From CANQBR01 sp964641395 (lineage in GTDB: Bacteria; Bacillota; Negativicutes; Acidaminococcales; Acidaminococcaceae), in assembly GCA_964641395.1 (NCBI GenBank), contig CAZXKQ010000006.1, positions 1 through 64,000 of the forward strand: a DNA stretch of 64,000 bases. The letters are read 5' to 3'. The stretch's first letter is position 1, and each line of letters starts with the position of its first letter. The notes under the pieces were generated by a model. The model saw only the letters and a program-made list of their open reading frames with translations. It ran no database searches and was not told the DNA's origin. A program made the translations under genes and the position numbers. This document shows, piece after piece, positions 42,635 to 52,305 of this stretch.

Positions 42635-42831
42635 AGAAACTCCTCCGCCTCTCTCTTCCCTTCGACAAGCTCCTTCTGGCAAAAAAGCCCCAACTAAAAT
42701 AGCCCCTTTTAAGTTGGCGGTTTTTTTGGTAGAATAAGGTTGCCGCCTACATTATAGCCGAAGCCCTCAGGGGCATTTGTAAATATTTAGTGACAAGGCA
42801 GTGAACATTTAGTGACCGAGGAGTTGACGGT

Positions 42832-43530
42832 GTGAAGTATATTTTTGTCGACCTGGAAATGAACCCAGTATCCCGCAGGCAGCGGGAGGCCCGCAAGACC
42901 TGCCATAACGAAGTCATAGAGATAGGCGCGGTGGCCCTTGACGCTGACTTTAAAGAGATAGATAGCTTTAAGCTCTTAGTTAAGCCCCAGTTCAGCCAGG
43001 AGGTCTACCGCCGCTATGCCATACTTACCGGCATCACCACGGACATGCTGGTGAACGCCGTCCACTTCCCAGAGGCCCTGGCGGCCTTCCTGGCCTGGTG
43101 CGGGGAGGATTACACCGTCTACTCCTGGAGCGATAACGACCTAAGCCAGCTCCAGGGGGAGGCCGTCCTGAAGAAGGTGCCTGAGTCCCCGGCCCTCACC
43201 TATCTGTTCAGCCACTGGCAGGACTTCCAGCGGGAGTTTTGCCACTTGTTGAACCTGAATAGGCAGCTGGCCCTGGAAAAGGCCCTGGACAGCGTAGGCA
43301 TCACCTTTGCCGGCCAGGCCCATGACGCCCTGTGGGATGCCCGCAACACTGCGGAGCTGTACCGTCTGAGCAGGGATGAGGCCCTCTTCAAGGAACTGGT
43401 GGCCACCGTAGCCCAGGCCAAGGAGGCGGCCCAGCTGGCCCCGGCCACCTTTGCCTTGAGCGGCGAGGCCCTGGCTAAGCTGGCGGCCCTGAAGGACGAG
43501 CAGGAAAGGGAGGCAGGGCAGGAGCCATGA
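42832..43530 (+). CDS. DEDDh 3'-5' exonuclease domain protein
   Basis: 232 aa with a GTG start. Exo I is IFVDLEMNPVS (D7, E9), the middle contains YSWSDNDLSQL, and Exo III is GQAHDALWDARNTAELY, giving the full DEDDh set with His. This resembles the KapD/ERI-1-type RNases and small PolC-like exonucleases. The C-terminal 50 residues are Ala/Glu-rich and probably helical. Its stop overlaps the next start in ATGA. Substrate (RNA or DNA) is unknown. Confidence 0.85.
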   Translation: MKYIFVDLEMNPVSRRQREARKTCHNEVIEIGAVALDADFKEIDSFKLLVKPQFSQEVYRRYAILTGITTDMLVNAVHFPEALAAFLAWCGEDYTVYSWSDNDLSQLQGEAVLKKVPESPALTYLFSHWQDFQREFCHLLNLNRQLALEKALDSVGITFAGQAHDALWDARNTAELYRLSRDEALFKELVATVAQAKEAAQLAPATFALSGEALAKLAALKDEQEREAGQEP

Positions 43531-44216
43531 TAGGAACCTTGGTCAACGTAGGCACCATAGTGTGCGGCTCCCTGCTGGGGGGCAGCCTGAACAAGGGGGT
43601 GCCTCCCCGTTATAAGACCGCCCTCTTCGACGGGCTGGGCCTGGCCACGGTGGCCTTGGGGGCCAACGCCTTCGTCACTAATGCGGGAAAGTGCCGCTAT
43701 CCGGTGCTCTTCATCGCCGCCCTAGCCTTGGGCAGTGTCATCGGCACCGCCCTGGACCTAGACGGCCGCTTCCAGCGGGCCCTGGCCCGCCTGCGCCCTG
43801 CCGGGGGCCGAGGGGGCCTGGCGGAGGGCCTGTCCACCGCCATCATGCTGTTCTGCATCGGCACCCTGAGCATCCTAGGGCCGGTGGAGAGCCGGCTCAA
43901 CGGCAATCACACCTACCTTTTCACCAACGCCACCTTAGACTTCGTCTCCAGCATAATTTTAAGCGCCGCCTACGGCCGGGGCATAGCCCTGGCCGCCGCC
44001 GTGCTGTTCTGCTGGCAGGGAAGTATCTACGCCTTCGCCGGCCTCATCGCCCCCTACATGACCCCGGCCCTGCTAGGGGAGGTTTCCGTGCTGGGAGGCA
44101 TCTTCTTGATCAGTTCCGGCTTGAACATCTTGCAGATCAGGGACTGCAAAACCTTGAACATGCTGCCGGCCCTGCTGTTGCCCCCTCTGTGGTACGCCCT
44201 GGCGGCCCTGTTCTGA
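43527..44216 (+). CDS. DUF554 (YdfK-like) membrane protein
   Basis: 229 aa with six or seven predicted membrane helices. Family landmarks are GTLVNVGTIVCGSLLGGSLN at the start and AIMLFCIGTLSILGPVE in the middle. The function of DUF554 proteins is not established; an ion or small-molecule transporter is often assumed. It is translationally coupled to the preceding exonuclease gene and followed 21 bp later by a membrane polyferredoxin gene. Confidence 0.85.
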   Translation: MIGTLVNVGTIVCGSLLGGSLNKGVPPRYKTALFDGLGLATVALGANAFVTNAGKCRYPVLFIAALALGSVIGTALDLDGRFQRALARLRPAGGRGGLAEGLSTAIMLFCIGTLSILGPVESRLNGNHTYLFTNATLDFVSSIILSAAYGRGIALAAAVLFCWQGSIYAFAGLIAPYMTPALLGEVSVLGGIFLISSGLNILQIRDCKTLNMLPALLLPPLWYALAALF

Positions 44217-44237
44217 GCCGTTCCGGGGAAGGGAGGA

Positions 44238-45062
44238 ATGACTGTGGATGTAAAACGGCGCTTGAGCCAGCTCTGTGCCGCCCTGCTTTACAATAGCGCC
44301 CCCCTGGGAGGGCGGGCCTATCTGCCCCAGGAGCTGTGCGTGCCTGGGCTGAACTGCGCCTACTGCCCGGCGGCGGTGGCCGGCTGCCCCCTAGGGGCCT
44401 GGCAGAACCTGTGCAGCGGGGGGCTGGGCCGGGTGCCCTTCTACCTGGCGGCCAGCATCCTCCTAGCCGCCCTCTGCCTAGGCCGGCTGATCTGCGGCTG
44501 GCTCTGCCCCTTCGGCTTCCTGCAGGAGCTGCTCTACAAGCTGCCCGGCCCCAAGCTGGCCAAGGGCCGCTGGAGCCGCCGCCTGTCTGCGCTGAAGTAC
44601 CTCCTGTTGCTGGGGGTTACCGCCGTCCCCCTCTACCTCTTCTACAGCGGCGGCGCCCCCCTGCCGGTCTTTTGCGAGTACCTCTGTCCTAACGGCTTCC
44701 TCAGCGGCCTGCTGATGCTGTTGACGGGAGAGGGCTTCGCCTACGCCTTCCTAGGCTGGGGCAAGGGCCTGCTGGCCCTGGCCGTCCTGCTCTTGGTAAT
44801 TTGCTGTTACCGCTCCTTCTGCCGCTTTTTCTGCCCCCTGGGAGCCTTTTACAGCTTCTTCCACTCCTTCGCCTTGGTGGGCATCAAGGTGGATCCGGCC
44901 CGCTGCCTCCGCTGTGGCGCCTGCACCAGGCGCTGCCTGCTGGACTGCCGGCAGGTGGGGGACAGGGAGTGCATAGCCTGCGGCGCCTGCCGCCAGCACT
45001 GTCCCACCCAGGCCATAAGCTACGGCTGGCTGGGAAGGAGGCGGCAGGAGGAGAAGGCCTAG
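44238..45062 (+). CDS. NapH/CcoG-like membrane polyferredoxin
   Basis: 274 aa. Four or so membrane helices hold the CxxxCP pairs ICGWLCPFGFLQE and FCRFFCPLGAFYS plus FCEYLCPNGFLSG, as in NapH and related proteins. The C-terminal cytoplasmic part has a two-cluster ferredoxin: CLRCGACTRRC with CRQVG, and CIACGACRQHCPTQAI. An extra N-terminal Cys group (CVPGLNCAYCPAAVAGC) is present. Such proteins pass electrons across the membrane to a redox partner, which is not in the neighbourhood. GGAGG precedes the ATG. Confidence 0.85.
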   Translation: MTVDVKRRLSQLCAALLYNSAPLGGRAYLPQELCVPGLNCAYCPAAVAGCPLGAWQNLCSGGLGRVPFYLAASILLAALCLGRLICGWLCPFGFLQELLYKLPGPKLAKGRWSRRLSALKYLLLLGVTAVPLYLFYSGGAPLPVFCEYLCPNGFLSGLLMLLTGEGFAYAFLGWGKGLLALAVLLLVICCYRSFCRFFCPLGAFYSFFHSFALVGIKVDPARCLRCGACTRRCLLDCRQVGDRECIACGACRQHCPTQAISYGWLGRRRQEEKA

Positions 45063-45197
45063 CCCTAGTTTCATCCTCCTTATTTTGAACCCTTCTAGGC
45101 TGCCGGCTAGGGCTGGCGGCCTTTTTTTCTTTCCAAAGGGCGGCCTTTGCGCTATAATAATAGCAACTAAGGGCCCTGGCTAGGGGCGGAGGTGGCC

Positions 45198-45836
45198 ATG
45201 CGCTTAAGAAGGAAACCCTGGATGGATAGGGCCCTGCCGGAGGTGCTGGGCAGCTATCTGCTGCGGGAGGGGCTGGAGGCCTACAGAGGCCGCTGGCAGC
45301 AACTCTTCCCCGGCAAGGAGCTAGCCCTGGAAATAGGCTGCGGCAAGGGCCGCTTTGCCGTGGGCATGGCCCAGCTCTTCCCCCAGCGGGCCTTCCTGGC
45401 CTTGGAGAGCCAGCGGGAGGTGGCCTTTTATCCAGCCCGGGCGGCCAAGGAACTGGGCTTGGACAATCTGCGGGTGCTGTGGGCCGATGCAGAGCACCTA
45501 GAAGACTACTTTGCCCCGGGGGAGGTCAAGACCCTCTACCTGAACTTCAGCGATCCCTGGCCCAAGGCCCGCCACGCCAAAAGGCGCCTGACCCACCGCT
45601 CCTTTTTAGCTAAGTACAGGCTCTTGCTAGGAGAGGGAGGCCGGCTGTTCTTCAAAACCGACAACCGGGACCTCTTTGACTTTTCCCTAGCAGAATTCGC
45701 CGCCCTAGGCCTGCAGGTGGCAGCCTGCACCTACGACCTGGCCCGCTCCCCCTACCCTAACCTGGTACAGACGGAGTACGAAGTGAAGTTTACTGCCTTG
45801 GGCCAGCCTATCAATTACTGCGAAGTCATCTTTTGA
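45198..45836 (+). CDS. trmB: tRNA (guanine-N7-)-methyltransferase
   Basis: 212 aa. The SAM-binding motif is LALEIGCGKGRFAVGMA, and the characteristic TrmB stretch is LYLNFSDPWPKARHAKRRLT, followed by FKTDNRDLFDFSL. It makes m7G46 in tRNA. GGAGG precedes the ATG at 45198; a GTG two codons upstream is less likely. TATAAT near 45153 may be its -10. It is followed closely by cell-wall genes. Confidence 0.93.
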   Translation: MRLRRKPWMDRALPEVLGSYLLREGLEAYRGRWQQLFPGKELALEIGCGKGRFAVGMAQLFPQRAFLALESQREVAFYPARAAKELGLDNLRVLWADAEHLEDYFAPGEVKTLYLNFSDPWPKARHAKRRLTHRSFLAKYRLLLGEGGRLFFKTDNRDLFDFSLAEFAALGLQVAACTYDLARSPYPNLVQTEYEVKFTALGQPINYCEVIF

Positions 45837-45868
45837 AACCGCCCCTGCTGCGGGGCCGGGAGCCAGCC

Positions 45869-47065
45869 ATGCGACAACGCTTCCTCTTCTTCCAAAACCC
45901 TAAACAGGCGGTGCTCTTCAGCGTCCTCATCCTGCTGGCGGTAGGCTGTGCCAACATCTTCAGCGCCAGCTTTATGAAGGGCAATACCGGCTACCTCCTC
46001 CGCTACACGGCCTTCAGCCTTCTAGGCTGCCTGGCCGGCTACGTGGTGCGGCGCATAGGCTATAAAAGGCTCACCAGCTTTAAGGCCCTGGTGGCGGGCT
46101 TCATAACAGTTACGGTCCTGTTGGGAGCGGTCTTCTTCTGGCCGCCTAATAACGGGGCCCAGCGCTGGCTCTACCTGCCGGGAGGCGTCAGCCTGCAGCC
46201 CAGCGAGTTCGCCAAGCTGTTCATGATCATGGCCACTTCCCGGGTGCTAGGCCGTATGGTCAAGCAGGGTGAGAGGGTCAGCATGGTGGATGGGACGGGC
46301 TGCAAGGTGCTGGCCATCTGCCTGGTCCTGTTAGGCTTCATCTATAAGGAGCCGGACCTGGGCACGGCGGCCATCGTAGCCGGGCTGTGCCTAGGCATCT
46401 TCCTCCTCTCCAGCCTGCCTAAGCAACAGGTGGTCAGCCTCTTAGCCGTCAGCTTCATCGGCATCGCCGTAGGCAGCCTGGCCACTGAGTACCGGCGGGA
46501 GCGGCTGCGGGTGTGGCTGGATCCCTGGCTGGACGCCCAGGATACTGGTTACCAGATGGTACAGTCCCTCCTGGCCATAGGCAGCGGCGGCCTCACCGGC
46601 CTGCCCTGGGGCCAGGGCACCAGCAAGCTGGCCTACCTGCCTGAGGCCCACACCGACTTCGCCTTCGCCGTCTTCTGCCAGGAAAACGGCTTCCTAGGGG
46701 CCTTGTTGCTAATCCTCCTCTTCGTCCTCCTGGGTACGGCCCTTGCCCGTATCGCTATGCGCTGCAAGGACTATGAAGGCTTCCTGCTGGCGGCGGGGGT
46801 CAACCTGCTGCTGGTGGGCCAGGCCGCTGCCAACATGGCCATGGTCTGCGGCCTGCTGCCGGTTATAGGGGTCCCTCTCAGCTTCATCAGTTACGGCGGC
46901 AGCTCCCTCCTAGTGTCCATGCTGGCCCTGGGGCTGGTCCTCTCCGTCTACGATGAAGGGGTGAAGATGGAAGAGGCCGAGGAGAAACAGCAGGAGTGGC
47001 AGGACAGCCCCCGCCAGCGGCGGCGGGATCTGCGCATCGTCACTCCCAATAGGTGGCGGCGATGA
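45869..47065 (+). CDS. SEDS-family peptidoglycan polymerase (FtsW/RodA/SpoVE type)
   Basis: About 398 aa with ten membrane helices. Typical SEDS stretches include GGVSLQPSEFAKLFMI, YKEPDLGTAAIVAGL, LPEAHTDFAFAVFCQENGFLG and GVPLSFISYGGSSLLVSM. The ATG at 45869 follows GGGAG; the open frame also reaches a TTG overlapping the trmB stop. Its stop overlaps the next start in ATGA, so it is coupled to the class B penicillin-binding protein, forming a polymerase/transpeptidase pair. Division versus elongation cannot be decided, although PASTA in the partner favours FtsW or SpoVE. Confidence 0.9.
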   Translation: MRQRFLFFQNPKQAVLFSVLILLAVGCANIFSASFMKGNTGYLLRYTAFSLLGCLAGYVVRRIGYKRLTSFKALVAGFITVTVLLGAVFFWPPNNGAQRWLYLPGGVSLQPSEFAKLFMIMATSRVLGRMVKQGERVSMVDGTGCKVLAICLVLLGFIYKEPDLGTAAIVAGLCLGIFLLSSLPKQQVVSLLAVSFIGIAVGSLATEYRRERLRVWLDPWLDAQDTGYQMVQSLLAIGSGGLTGLPWGQGTSKLAYLPEAHTDFAFAVFCQENGFLGALLLILLFVLLGTALARIAMRCKDYEGFLLAAGVNLLLVGQAAANMAMVCGLLPVIGVPLSFISYGGSSLLVSMLALGLVLSVYDEGVKMEEAEEKQQEWQDSPRQRRRDLRIVTPNRWRR

Positions 47066-49065
47066 GTAGGGGCGGCTTCACTTTATACGACGGCAAGGTG
47101 CGTTACTTTCTCGTCTGCTGCCTGATCGGCCTGGTTTTCACCTCAGTCTGCGTCCGCCTAGGCTATCTGCAGCTGCTAAGGGGCAAGGAACTAGGCAAGA
47201 TGGCGGAGCAGCAGGTGGAGTTCCAGCAGCGGGGCAACACCCCCCGGGGCCGCATCGTGGACCGGGACGGCGAAGAGCTGGCCTCCAGCATCATGGCCAA
47301 GACCCTCATTGCCAATCCTTACCGGATGCAGGAAGCGGTGAAGGAGGGGATGGACATAGCCAAGGCGGCCAGGCTCCTGGCCCCCGCCCTAGGCCTGAAC
47401 CAAGACAAGCTCCTCAGCATCCTCAGCGATAAGGAGCTGTACTTCCGCTATGTGAAGCGCTCCCTGGAGCCTAAGGAGTACCAGGCGGCAGCCAAGATTA
47501 TAGCCGATAACAAGTTCGTAGGCTTCAGCTTCATCGAAGAGAGCAAGCGTTACTACGTAAAGAAGAATGTGGCGGCCCAGGTGCTGGGCTTTGTAGGCGA
47601 TGACGACATCGGCCGCTCCGGCATCGAAATGGAGCAGGACTCCATCCTGCGGGGGGCCCGCACCTTCGGCAGCCTGCGCCTAGACGCGGAAGGCCGGCCC
47701 ATCGTGCCAGGCCAGGTGCAGGGCAAGGAGGAGGTGCCCCTATCCACCGTCTACCTCACCTTGGACAGCAAGATGCAATACGTACTGGAAGACGCTATGG
47801 ACGACGCCCTGGCCCGCACCAAGGCGGCGGGGGCCGCCGCCGTCATCATGGATCCTTACAGCGGGGAGATCCTAGGCATGGCCAGCCGGCCCACCTTCGA
47901 TCCTAACGAATACTGGCGCTATGAGCCGGCCAGCTGGTCCAACAAGACCATCTCCATGATCTACGAGCCCGGCTCCGTCTTCAAACCCTTGGTGGGCTGT
48001 GCCGGCCTTACGGAAGGCATCATCACCCCGGACACCGTCTTCCAAGACAACGGCAGCATCCGCATCGCCGACCGGGTCATCCACAACTGGGATGATGAGG
48101 GCCGGGGGCCGGTGCCCTTCTCCGAAGTCATCAAATTCTCCATCAATACAGGCATGGTGCAGCTAGGCATGCAGCTGAAGGCCAAGCGGCTGATAGACTA
48201 CAGCAAGCGCTTCGGCTTAGGCAGGCCTACCGGCATCGACCTGCCGGGGGAGGAAGGGGGCATCCTCTACGATCCAGACGATATGTACGAGCCTGATGTG
48301 GCCACCATGTCCATCGGCCAGGGCATAGCCGTCACCCCCCTCCAGATCCTCAGGGCCATCTGCGCCATCGCCAACGGCGGCGAGCTCCTCCAGCCCTATA
48401 TCATCAAGAAGATCGTAGCCCCTAACGGGGAGGTCATCAAGGAAGGCAAGAAGAAGGTGGTGGGCAGCGTCCTCAGCCCCCAGGTGGCGGCCCAGATGCG
48501 CACCATGATGGAAAAGGTAGTCAGTGAGGGGGGCGGCAAGACCGCCGCCATCAAAGGCTACCGCATCGCCGGCAAGACCGGCACCGCGGAAAAGCTGGCG
48601 GAGGGAGGAGGCTACGCCTCCGGCAAGTACATCGCCTCCTTTGTCGGCTTCGTGCCGGCGGACAAGCCCCTCTACGCCATGATCGTAATGCTGGACACCC
48701 CCCAGGGGGCCTTTTACGGCAGCCAAGTATCCGCCCCTATCTTTAGGGACACCCTGCAGCAGATCTTAGTGGCCAAGGGGGTGCAGCCGGAGGCCGGCCA
48801 GGGCCTGCCCTCCTTCGCCGAGGTGACCAGCAAGGCGGGAACGGCCCAGGGAGCAGGCCGGCCCCTGCCCCAACTGCAGCTGCTGCCTGACGGCCGGGCC
48901 CAGCTGCCTGACTGTAGCGGCATAGACCTGCGCTATGCGGCAGAGCTGTTGCAACAGGGGAAGCTGCGCTTGAAGCCCTACGGCCACGGCAAAGCCTACA
49001 AGCAGGAGCCCCCTGCCGGCAGCATCGTCCAGCCAGGCAGCACGGTGGAGATGTGGTTCCAGTAG
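47062..49065 (+). CDS. Class B penicillin-binding protein with C-terminal PASTA domain
   Basis: 667 aa. One N-terminal membrane helix is followed by a PBP dimerisation domain (RGNTPRGRIVDRDGEELASS) and a transpeptidase domain: EPGSVFKPLVG with the active Ser, SINTGM, and GKTGTAEK. The last 65 residues form a PASTA domain (LPDCSGIDLRYAAELLQQGK). This architecture matches SpoVD/PBP2x-like FtsI proteins. It works with the preceding SEDS polymerase. The usual mraY-mur division cluster is not next to it. Confidence 0.92.
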   Translation: MSRGGFTLYDGKVRYFLVCCLIGLVFTSVCVRLGYLQLLRGKELGKMAEQQVEFQQRGNTPRGRIVDRDGEELASSIMAKTLIANPYRMQEAVKEGMDIAKAARLLAPALGLNQDKLLSILSDKELYFRYVKRSLEPKEYQAAAKIIADNKFVGFSFIEESKRYYVKKNVAAQVLGFVGDDDIGRSGIEMEQDSILRGARTFGSLRLDAEGRPIVPGQVQGKEEVPLSTVYLTLDSKMQYVLEDAMDDALARTKAAGAAAVIMDPYSGEILGMASRPTFDPNEYWRYEPASWSNKTISMIYEPGSVFKPLVGCAGLTEGIITPDTVFQDNGSIRIADRVIHNWDDEGRGPVPFSEVIKFSINTGMVQLGMQLKAKRLIDYSKRFGLGRPTGIDLPGEEGGILYDPDDMYEPDVATMSIGQGIAVTPLQILRAICAIANGGELLQPYIIKKIVAPNGEVIKEGKKKVVGSVLSPQVAAQMRTMMEKVVSEGGGKTAAIKGYRIAGKTGTAEKLAEGGGYASGKYIASFVGFVPADKPLYAMIVMLDTPQGAFYGSQVSAPIFRDTLQQILVAKGVQPEAGQGLPSFAEVTSKAGTAQGAGRPLPQLQLLPDGRAQLPDCSGIDLRYAAELLQQGKLRLKPYGHGKAYKQEPPAGSIVQPGSTVEMWFQ

Positions 49066-49226
49066 CTGCCTCCGCAAAAGCGGCCCCCCAGGCAGGGAAA
49101 AAGAGGTACAAGGTAGAATAGGGGAAGGGCAGCCTGTCCCCGCCCAGGCAAAGACTAGCTGATACCACCAAGGCGGCTCCCCCCGGCGGGAGCGGGCCTT
49201 GCTAAATAGGAGGTAGAGAGGTAAAA

Positions 49227-50897
49227 ATGTTAAGCGATATTGAGATAGCCCAACAAGCTAAAATGTTGAAGATCAGCCAGGTAGCCGCCAGCCTAGGCAT
49301 CGCCGAGGAAGACATCGAGCACTATGGCCCCTACAAGGCCAAGCTGTCCATGGATCTGATCCGCCGTCTGGCCCCCCAGCAGCCAGGGAAGCTGGTGCTG
49401 GTGACCGCCATCACCCCTACCCCGGCAGGGGAGGGTAAGTCCACTACCACCGTAGGCCTGGCCCAGGGCCTGGCCCTCATCGGCAAGAAGGTCATCGTAG
49501 CCCTGCGGGAGCCCTCTCTAGGGCCCTGCATGGGGATTAAGGGCGGGGCCGCCGGAGGCGGTTACTCCCAGGTGGTGCCGATGGAGGACATCAACCTCCA
49601 CTTCACCGGCGACTTCCACGCCATCACCTCCGCCCACATGCTGCTGGCCGCCATGCTGGACAACCACATCCAGCAGGGCAACGCCCTAGGCATAGATCCC
49701 CGCCGGGTAGTGTGGAAGCGGGTAGTGGACATGAACGACCGGGCCCTGCGGAACATCGTCATCGGCCTGGGGGGCAAGGCCCACGGGGTGCCCCGCCAGG
49801 ACGGCTTCGATATTACGGTGGCCTCGGAGGTCATGGCCATCCTCTGCCTGGCCAAGGACCTGCCGGACCTGAAGCAGCGGCTGGCCCGGATCATCGTCGC
49901 CTATGACTACTCCGGCAAGCCGGTTACCGCCGGCCAGCTCAAGGCCCAGGGGGCCATGGCCGCCCTGCTCAAGGACGCCTTGAAGCCCAACCTGGTGCAG
50001 ACCCTGGAGAACGTGCCGGCCATCATCCACGGCGGCCCCTTCGCCAACATCGCCCACGGCTGCAACAGCGTGATGGCCACCCAGACCGCCCTGCGGCTGG
50101 CTGACTACACCATAACGGAGGCAGGCTTCGGCGCCGACCTGGGAGCAGAGAAGTTCTTCGACATCAAGTGCCGTTTCGCCGGCCTCAAGCCGGACGCAGT
50201 GGTGCTGGTAGCCACGGTGCGGGCCCTGAAGATGCACGGCGGCGTAGCCAAGAGCGACCTGAAGCAGCCTAACGTAGCCGCCGTCAAGGCCGGCCTAGGC
50301 AACCTAGACAAGCACATAGAAAACGTGAAGAAGTTCGGCGTGCCCCTGGTAGTGGCCATCAACATCTTCGCCCAGGATACGGAAGAGGAGCTGGAGGCTG
50401 TGCGGGCCCACTGCGCAGAGCTGGGAGTGCCGGCAGCCCTGTCCGACGTCTTCGCCCGGGGCGGCCAGGGAGGCGTAGAGCTGGCCAAGGCAGTGGTAGA
50501 ACTGGCTGACAGCGGTCAGGCCCATTTCGCCCCTATCTATCCTGACCAGGCCTCCCTGAAGGAGAAGATTGAAACCATCGCCAAGGAGATCTACGGCGCT
50601 GACGGAGTGAACTACAGCAAGGAGGCGGACAAGGCCCTGGCGGAGTTCACCGCCCTAGGCTACGGCAGCCTGCCTGTCTGCATGGCCAAGACCCAGTACT
50701 CCTTCTCCGACGACGCCAGCCTGCTAGGCCGGCCCCGGGGCTTCACCATTACCATCAAGAACTGCCGCCTGTCTGCCGGCGCCGGCTTCATCGTAGCCCT
50801 CTGCGGCGACATTATGACCATGCCCGGCCTGCCTAAGCTGCCGGCAGCGGAAAAGATCGACGTCAATGACGCAGGCCTGATCAGCGGCCTCTTCTAG
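49227..50897 (+). CDS. fhs: Formate-tetrahydrofolate ligase
   Basis: 556 aa, full length for the family. The P-loop is TPAGEGKSTTTVGLAQGLA, with EPSLGPCMGIKGGAAGGGYS and FDIKCRFAGLKPDAVVLVAT also diagnostic. It makes 10-formyl-THF from formate, ATP and THF, important in acetogens and many anaerobes for purine synthesis or one-carbon flow. AGGAGG precedes the ATG. folD follows 18 bp later, an operon for interconversion of C1-THF. A GC-rich hairpin in the leader (near 49172-49192) has no T-run. Confidence 0.97.
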   Translation: MLSDIEIAQQAKMLKISQVAASLGIAEEDIEHYGPYKAKLSMDLIRRLAPQQPGKLVLVTAITPTPAGEGKSTTTVGLAQGLALIGKKVIVALREPSLGPCMGIKGGAAGGGYSQVVPMEDINLHFTGDFHAITSAHMLLAAMLDNHIQQGNALGIDPRRVVWKRVVDMNDRALRNIVIGLGGKAHGVPRQDGFDITVASEVMAILCLAKDLPDLKQRLARIIVAYDYSGKPVTAGQLKAQGAMAALLKDALKPNLVQTLENVPAIIHGGPFANIAHGCNSVMATQTALRLADYTITEAGFGADLGAEKFFDIKCRFAGLKPDAVVLVATVRALKMHGGVAKSDLKQPNVAAVKAGLGNLDKHIENVKKFGVPLVVAINIFAQDTEEELEAVRAHCAELGVPAALSDVFARGGQGGVELAKAVVELADSGQAHFAPIYPDQASLKEKIETIAKEIYGADGVNYSKEADKALAEFTALGYGSLPVCMAKTQYSFSDDASLLGRPRGFTITIKNCRLSAGAGFIVALCGDIMTMPGLPKLPAAEKIDVNDAGLISGLF

Positions 50898-50915
50898 GAT
50901 ACAGGGGGGTAGGCT

Positions 50916-51767
50916 ATGGAACAGATCATCATGGCCGGCAAGCCGGTGGCCGCCTACTACCGCCAGGCCGTCGCTGCCAAAATCGCCAATGCCAAGGCCA
51001 GGGGCCTGCTCACCACCCTGGCAGTCATCGTGGTGGGAGATGACCAAGCCTGCCACGTCTACGAGAAGAGGCTGGTAAAGCTGCTGACCTCCCTAGGAGG
51101 GCAGGTCAAGGAGGTGCTCCGCCCTGCCTCCACCACCCAGGAAGAGGTGGTGGCCCTGGTCAAAAAATTGAACCGGAACCGCTATGTCACCGGCATCCTG
51201 CCCCTGTTGCCCATGCCCCCTCAGATCAAGGGGGCGGAGGTGGCGGGCATCATCGCCGCCAACAAGGACGTGGACTGCTTCAACAGCAGCAACATGGGCG
51301 AGTTTTACGCCGGCCGCAACCCCTGGGCCCCCTGCACTCCCCGGGCCTGCCTGGCCATCTTGGACCACTATCACATCCCCCTGGCAGGGAAGCGGGTAGT
51401 GATTATAGGCCGGAGCAACGTGGTAGGCAAGCCCCTGGCCCTGCTGTGCTTGCAGCGGAATGCCACTGTCACCGTCTGCCACTCTAAGACCCAGGATCTG
51501 CCTGCCGTGGCCCGGGAAGGGGATATTTTGATCTCCGCCGTAGGCCGGGCCGGCTTCGTGACGGCAGAGATGGTCAAGGAGGGGGCGGTGCTGGTAGACG
51601 TAGGCATCAACGTGGTCCCCGCCCCTGAGGGCGCCGGCTCCCTGGTGGTAGGCGACATAGCCCCTGAGGCCCTGGCCAAGGCTGCGGCCTACACCCCGGT
51701 GCCGGGAGGCGTAGGGGTAGTCAGCAATGTGATGATGGCAGAGGCCCTCTGCCGTCACCTCCAGTAA
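50916..51767 (+). CDS. folD: Bifunctional methylene-THF dehydrogenase/cyclohydrolase FolD
   Basis: 283 aa. The substrate-binding part has YEKRLVKLL and GILPLLPMPPQIK (usually VQLPLP); the catalytic lysine is K45 or nearby in VYEKRL. The NAD(P) loop is VVIIGRSNVVGKPLALL, and PVPGGVGVVSNVMMAEA closes the active site. It interconverts methylene-, methenyl- and 10-formyl-THF. The altered QLPLP-like loop (LPLLPMP) is worth noting. It is translated from the same operon as fhs and followed by a VanZ-like gene 4 bp later. Confidence 0.94.
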   Translation: MEQIIMAGKPVAAYYRQAVAAKIANAKARGLLTTLAVIVVGDDQACHVYEKRLVKLLTSLGGQVKEVLRPASTTQEEVVALVKKLNRNRYVTGILPLLPMPPQIKGAEVAGIIAANKDVDCFNSSNMGEFYAGRNPWAPCTPRACLAILDHYHIPLAGKRVVIIGRSNVVGKPLALLCLQRNATVTVCHSKTQDLPAVAREGDILISAVGRAGFVTAEMVKEGAVLVDVGINVVPAPEGAGSLVVGDIAPEALAKAAAYTPVPGGVGVVSNVMMAEALCRHLQ

Positions 51768-51771
51768 GCCC

Positions 51772-52206
51772 ATGCGGATAGGCAGGGGCTTGGCCTGGGG
51801 CCTGCTGGCCCTGCTTTTGACAGGCTTCATCTTCTATAACTCCTACCTGCCTATGCAGGACTCCGGCCGGCTCAGCGCCATGGTGACGGCGGCGGCGGCC
51901 TGGCTCTTGGACTGCCTGGGCCTCCACTACCTGGGGGACTTAGAGTACCTGATACGCAAGCTGGCCCACTTCAGCGAATTCGGCCTGCTGGGCTTCCTCA
52001 TCTGTAAAAGCTTGGACTGCTTCTGCAGCCGGGCTACCGCCAGCGGCTACGTCCTCCTGCTAGCCCTCTTGGTGGCGGTGATAGACGAGGGGATACAGCT
52101 CTCCTCCCTCGGCCGCAGTTCCAGCGTCCTAGACGTGCTGCTGGACTTCAGCGGCTCCGGCAGCTTCTTCCTGGCCTACCGGCTGTGGCAGCGCTGGAGG
52201 TCGTGA
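51772..52206 (+). CDS. VanZ-like membrane protein
   Basis: 144 aa with four predicted helices. The family pattern is present: RKLAHFSEFGLLGFLI in the middle and DEGIQLSSLGRSSSVLDVLL near the end. VanZ-like proteins confer low-level teicoplanin resistance in some hosts, but most family members have no known role. It is likely co-transcribed with folD and ended by a strong terminator. Confidence 0.88.
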   Translation: MRIGRGLAWGLLALLLTGFIFYNSYLPMQDSGRLSAMVTAAAAWLLDCLGLHYLGDLEYLIRKLAHFSEFGLLGFLICKSLDCFCSRATASGYVLLLALLVAVIDEGIQLSSLGRSSSVLDVLLDFSGSGSFFLAYRLWQRWRS

Positions 52207-52222
52207 ATGCGCAAAGCGCCCT

Positions 52223-52256
52223 AACTGTCCCAAGACGGCCTTGGGACAGTTTTTCT
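52223..52256 (+). terminator. Terminator after vanZ-like gene
   Basis: AACTGTCCCAAG (52223-52234) pairs perfectly with CTTGGGACAGTT (52240-52251), followed by TTTCT. Confidence 0.9.
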
Positions 52257-52305
52257 AGTGGGGTGCGGGCCCTGCCGGCCTGACGGCCCAGGGGGTAAAA
52301 AGCCC

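Noticed and set aside
49066..49226. Tetrahydrofolate riboswitch before fhs
   Set aside because: The leader has a GC hairpin but none of the conserved THF riboswitch sequence that I could recognise.
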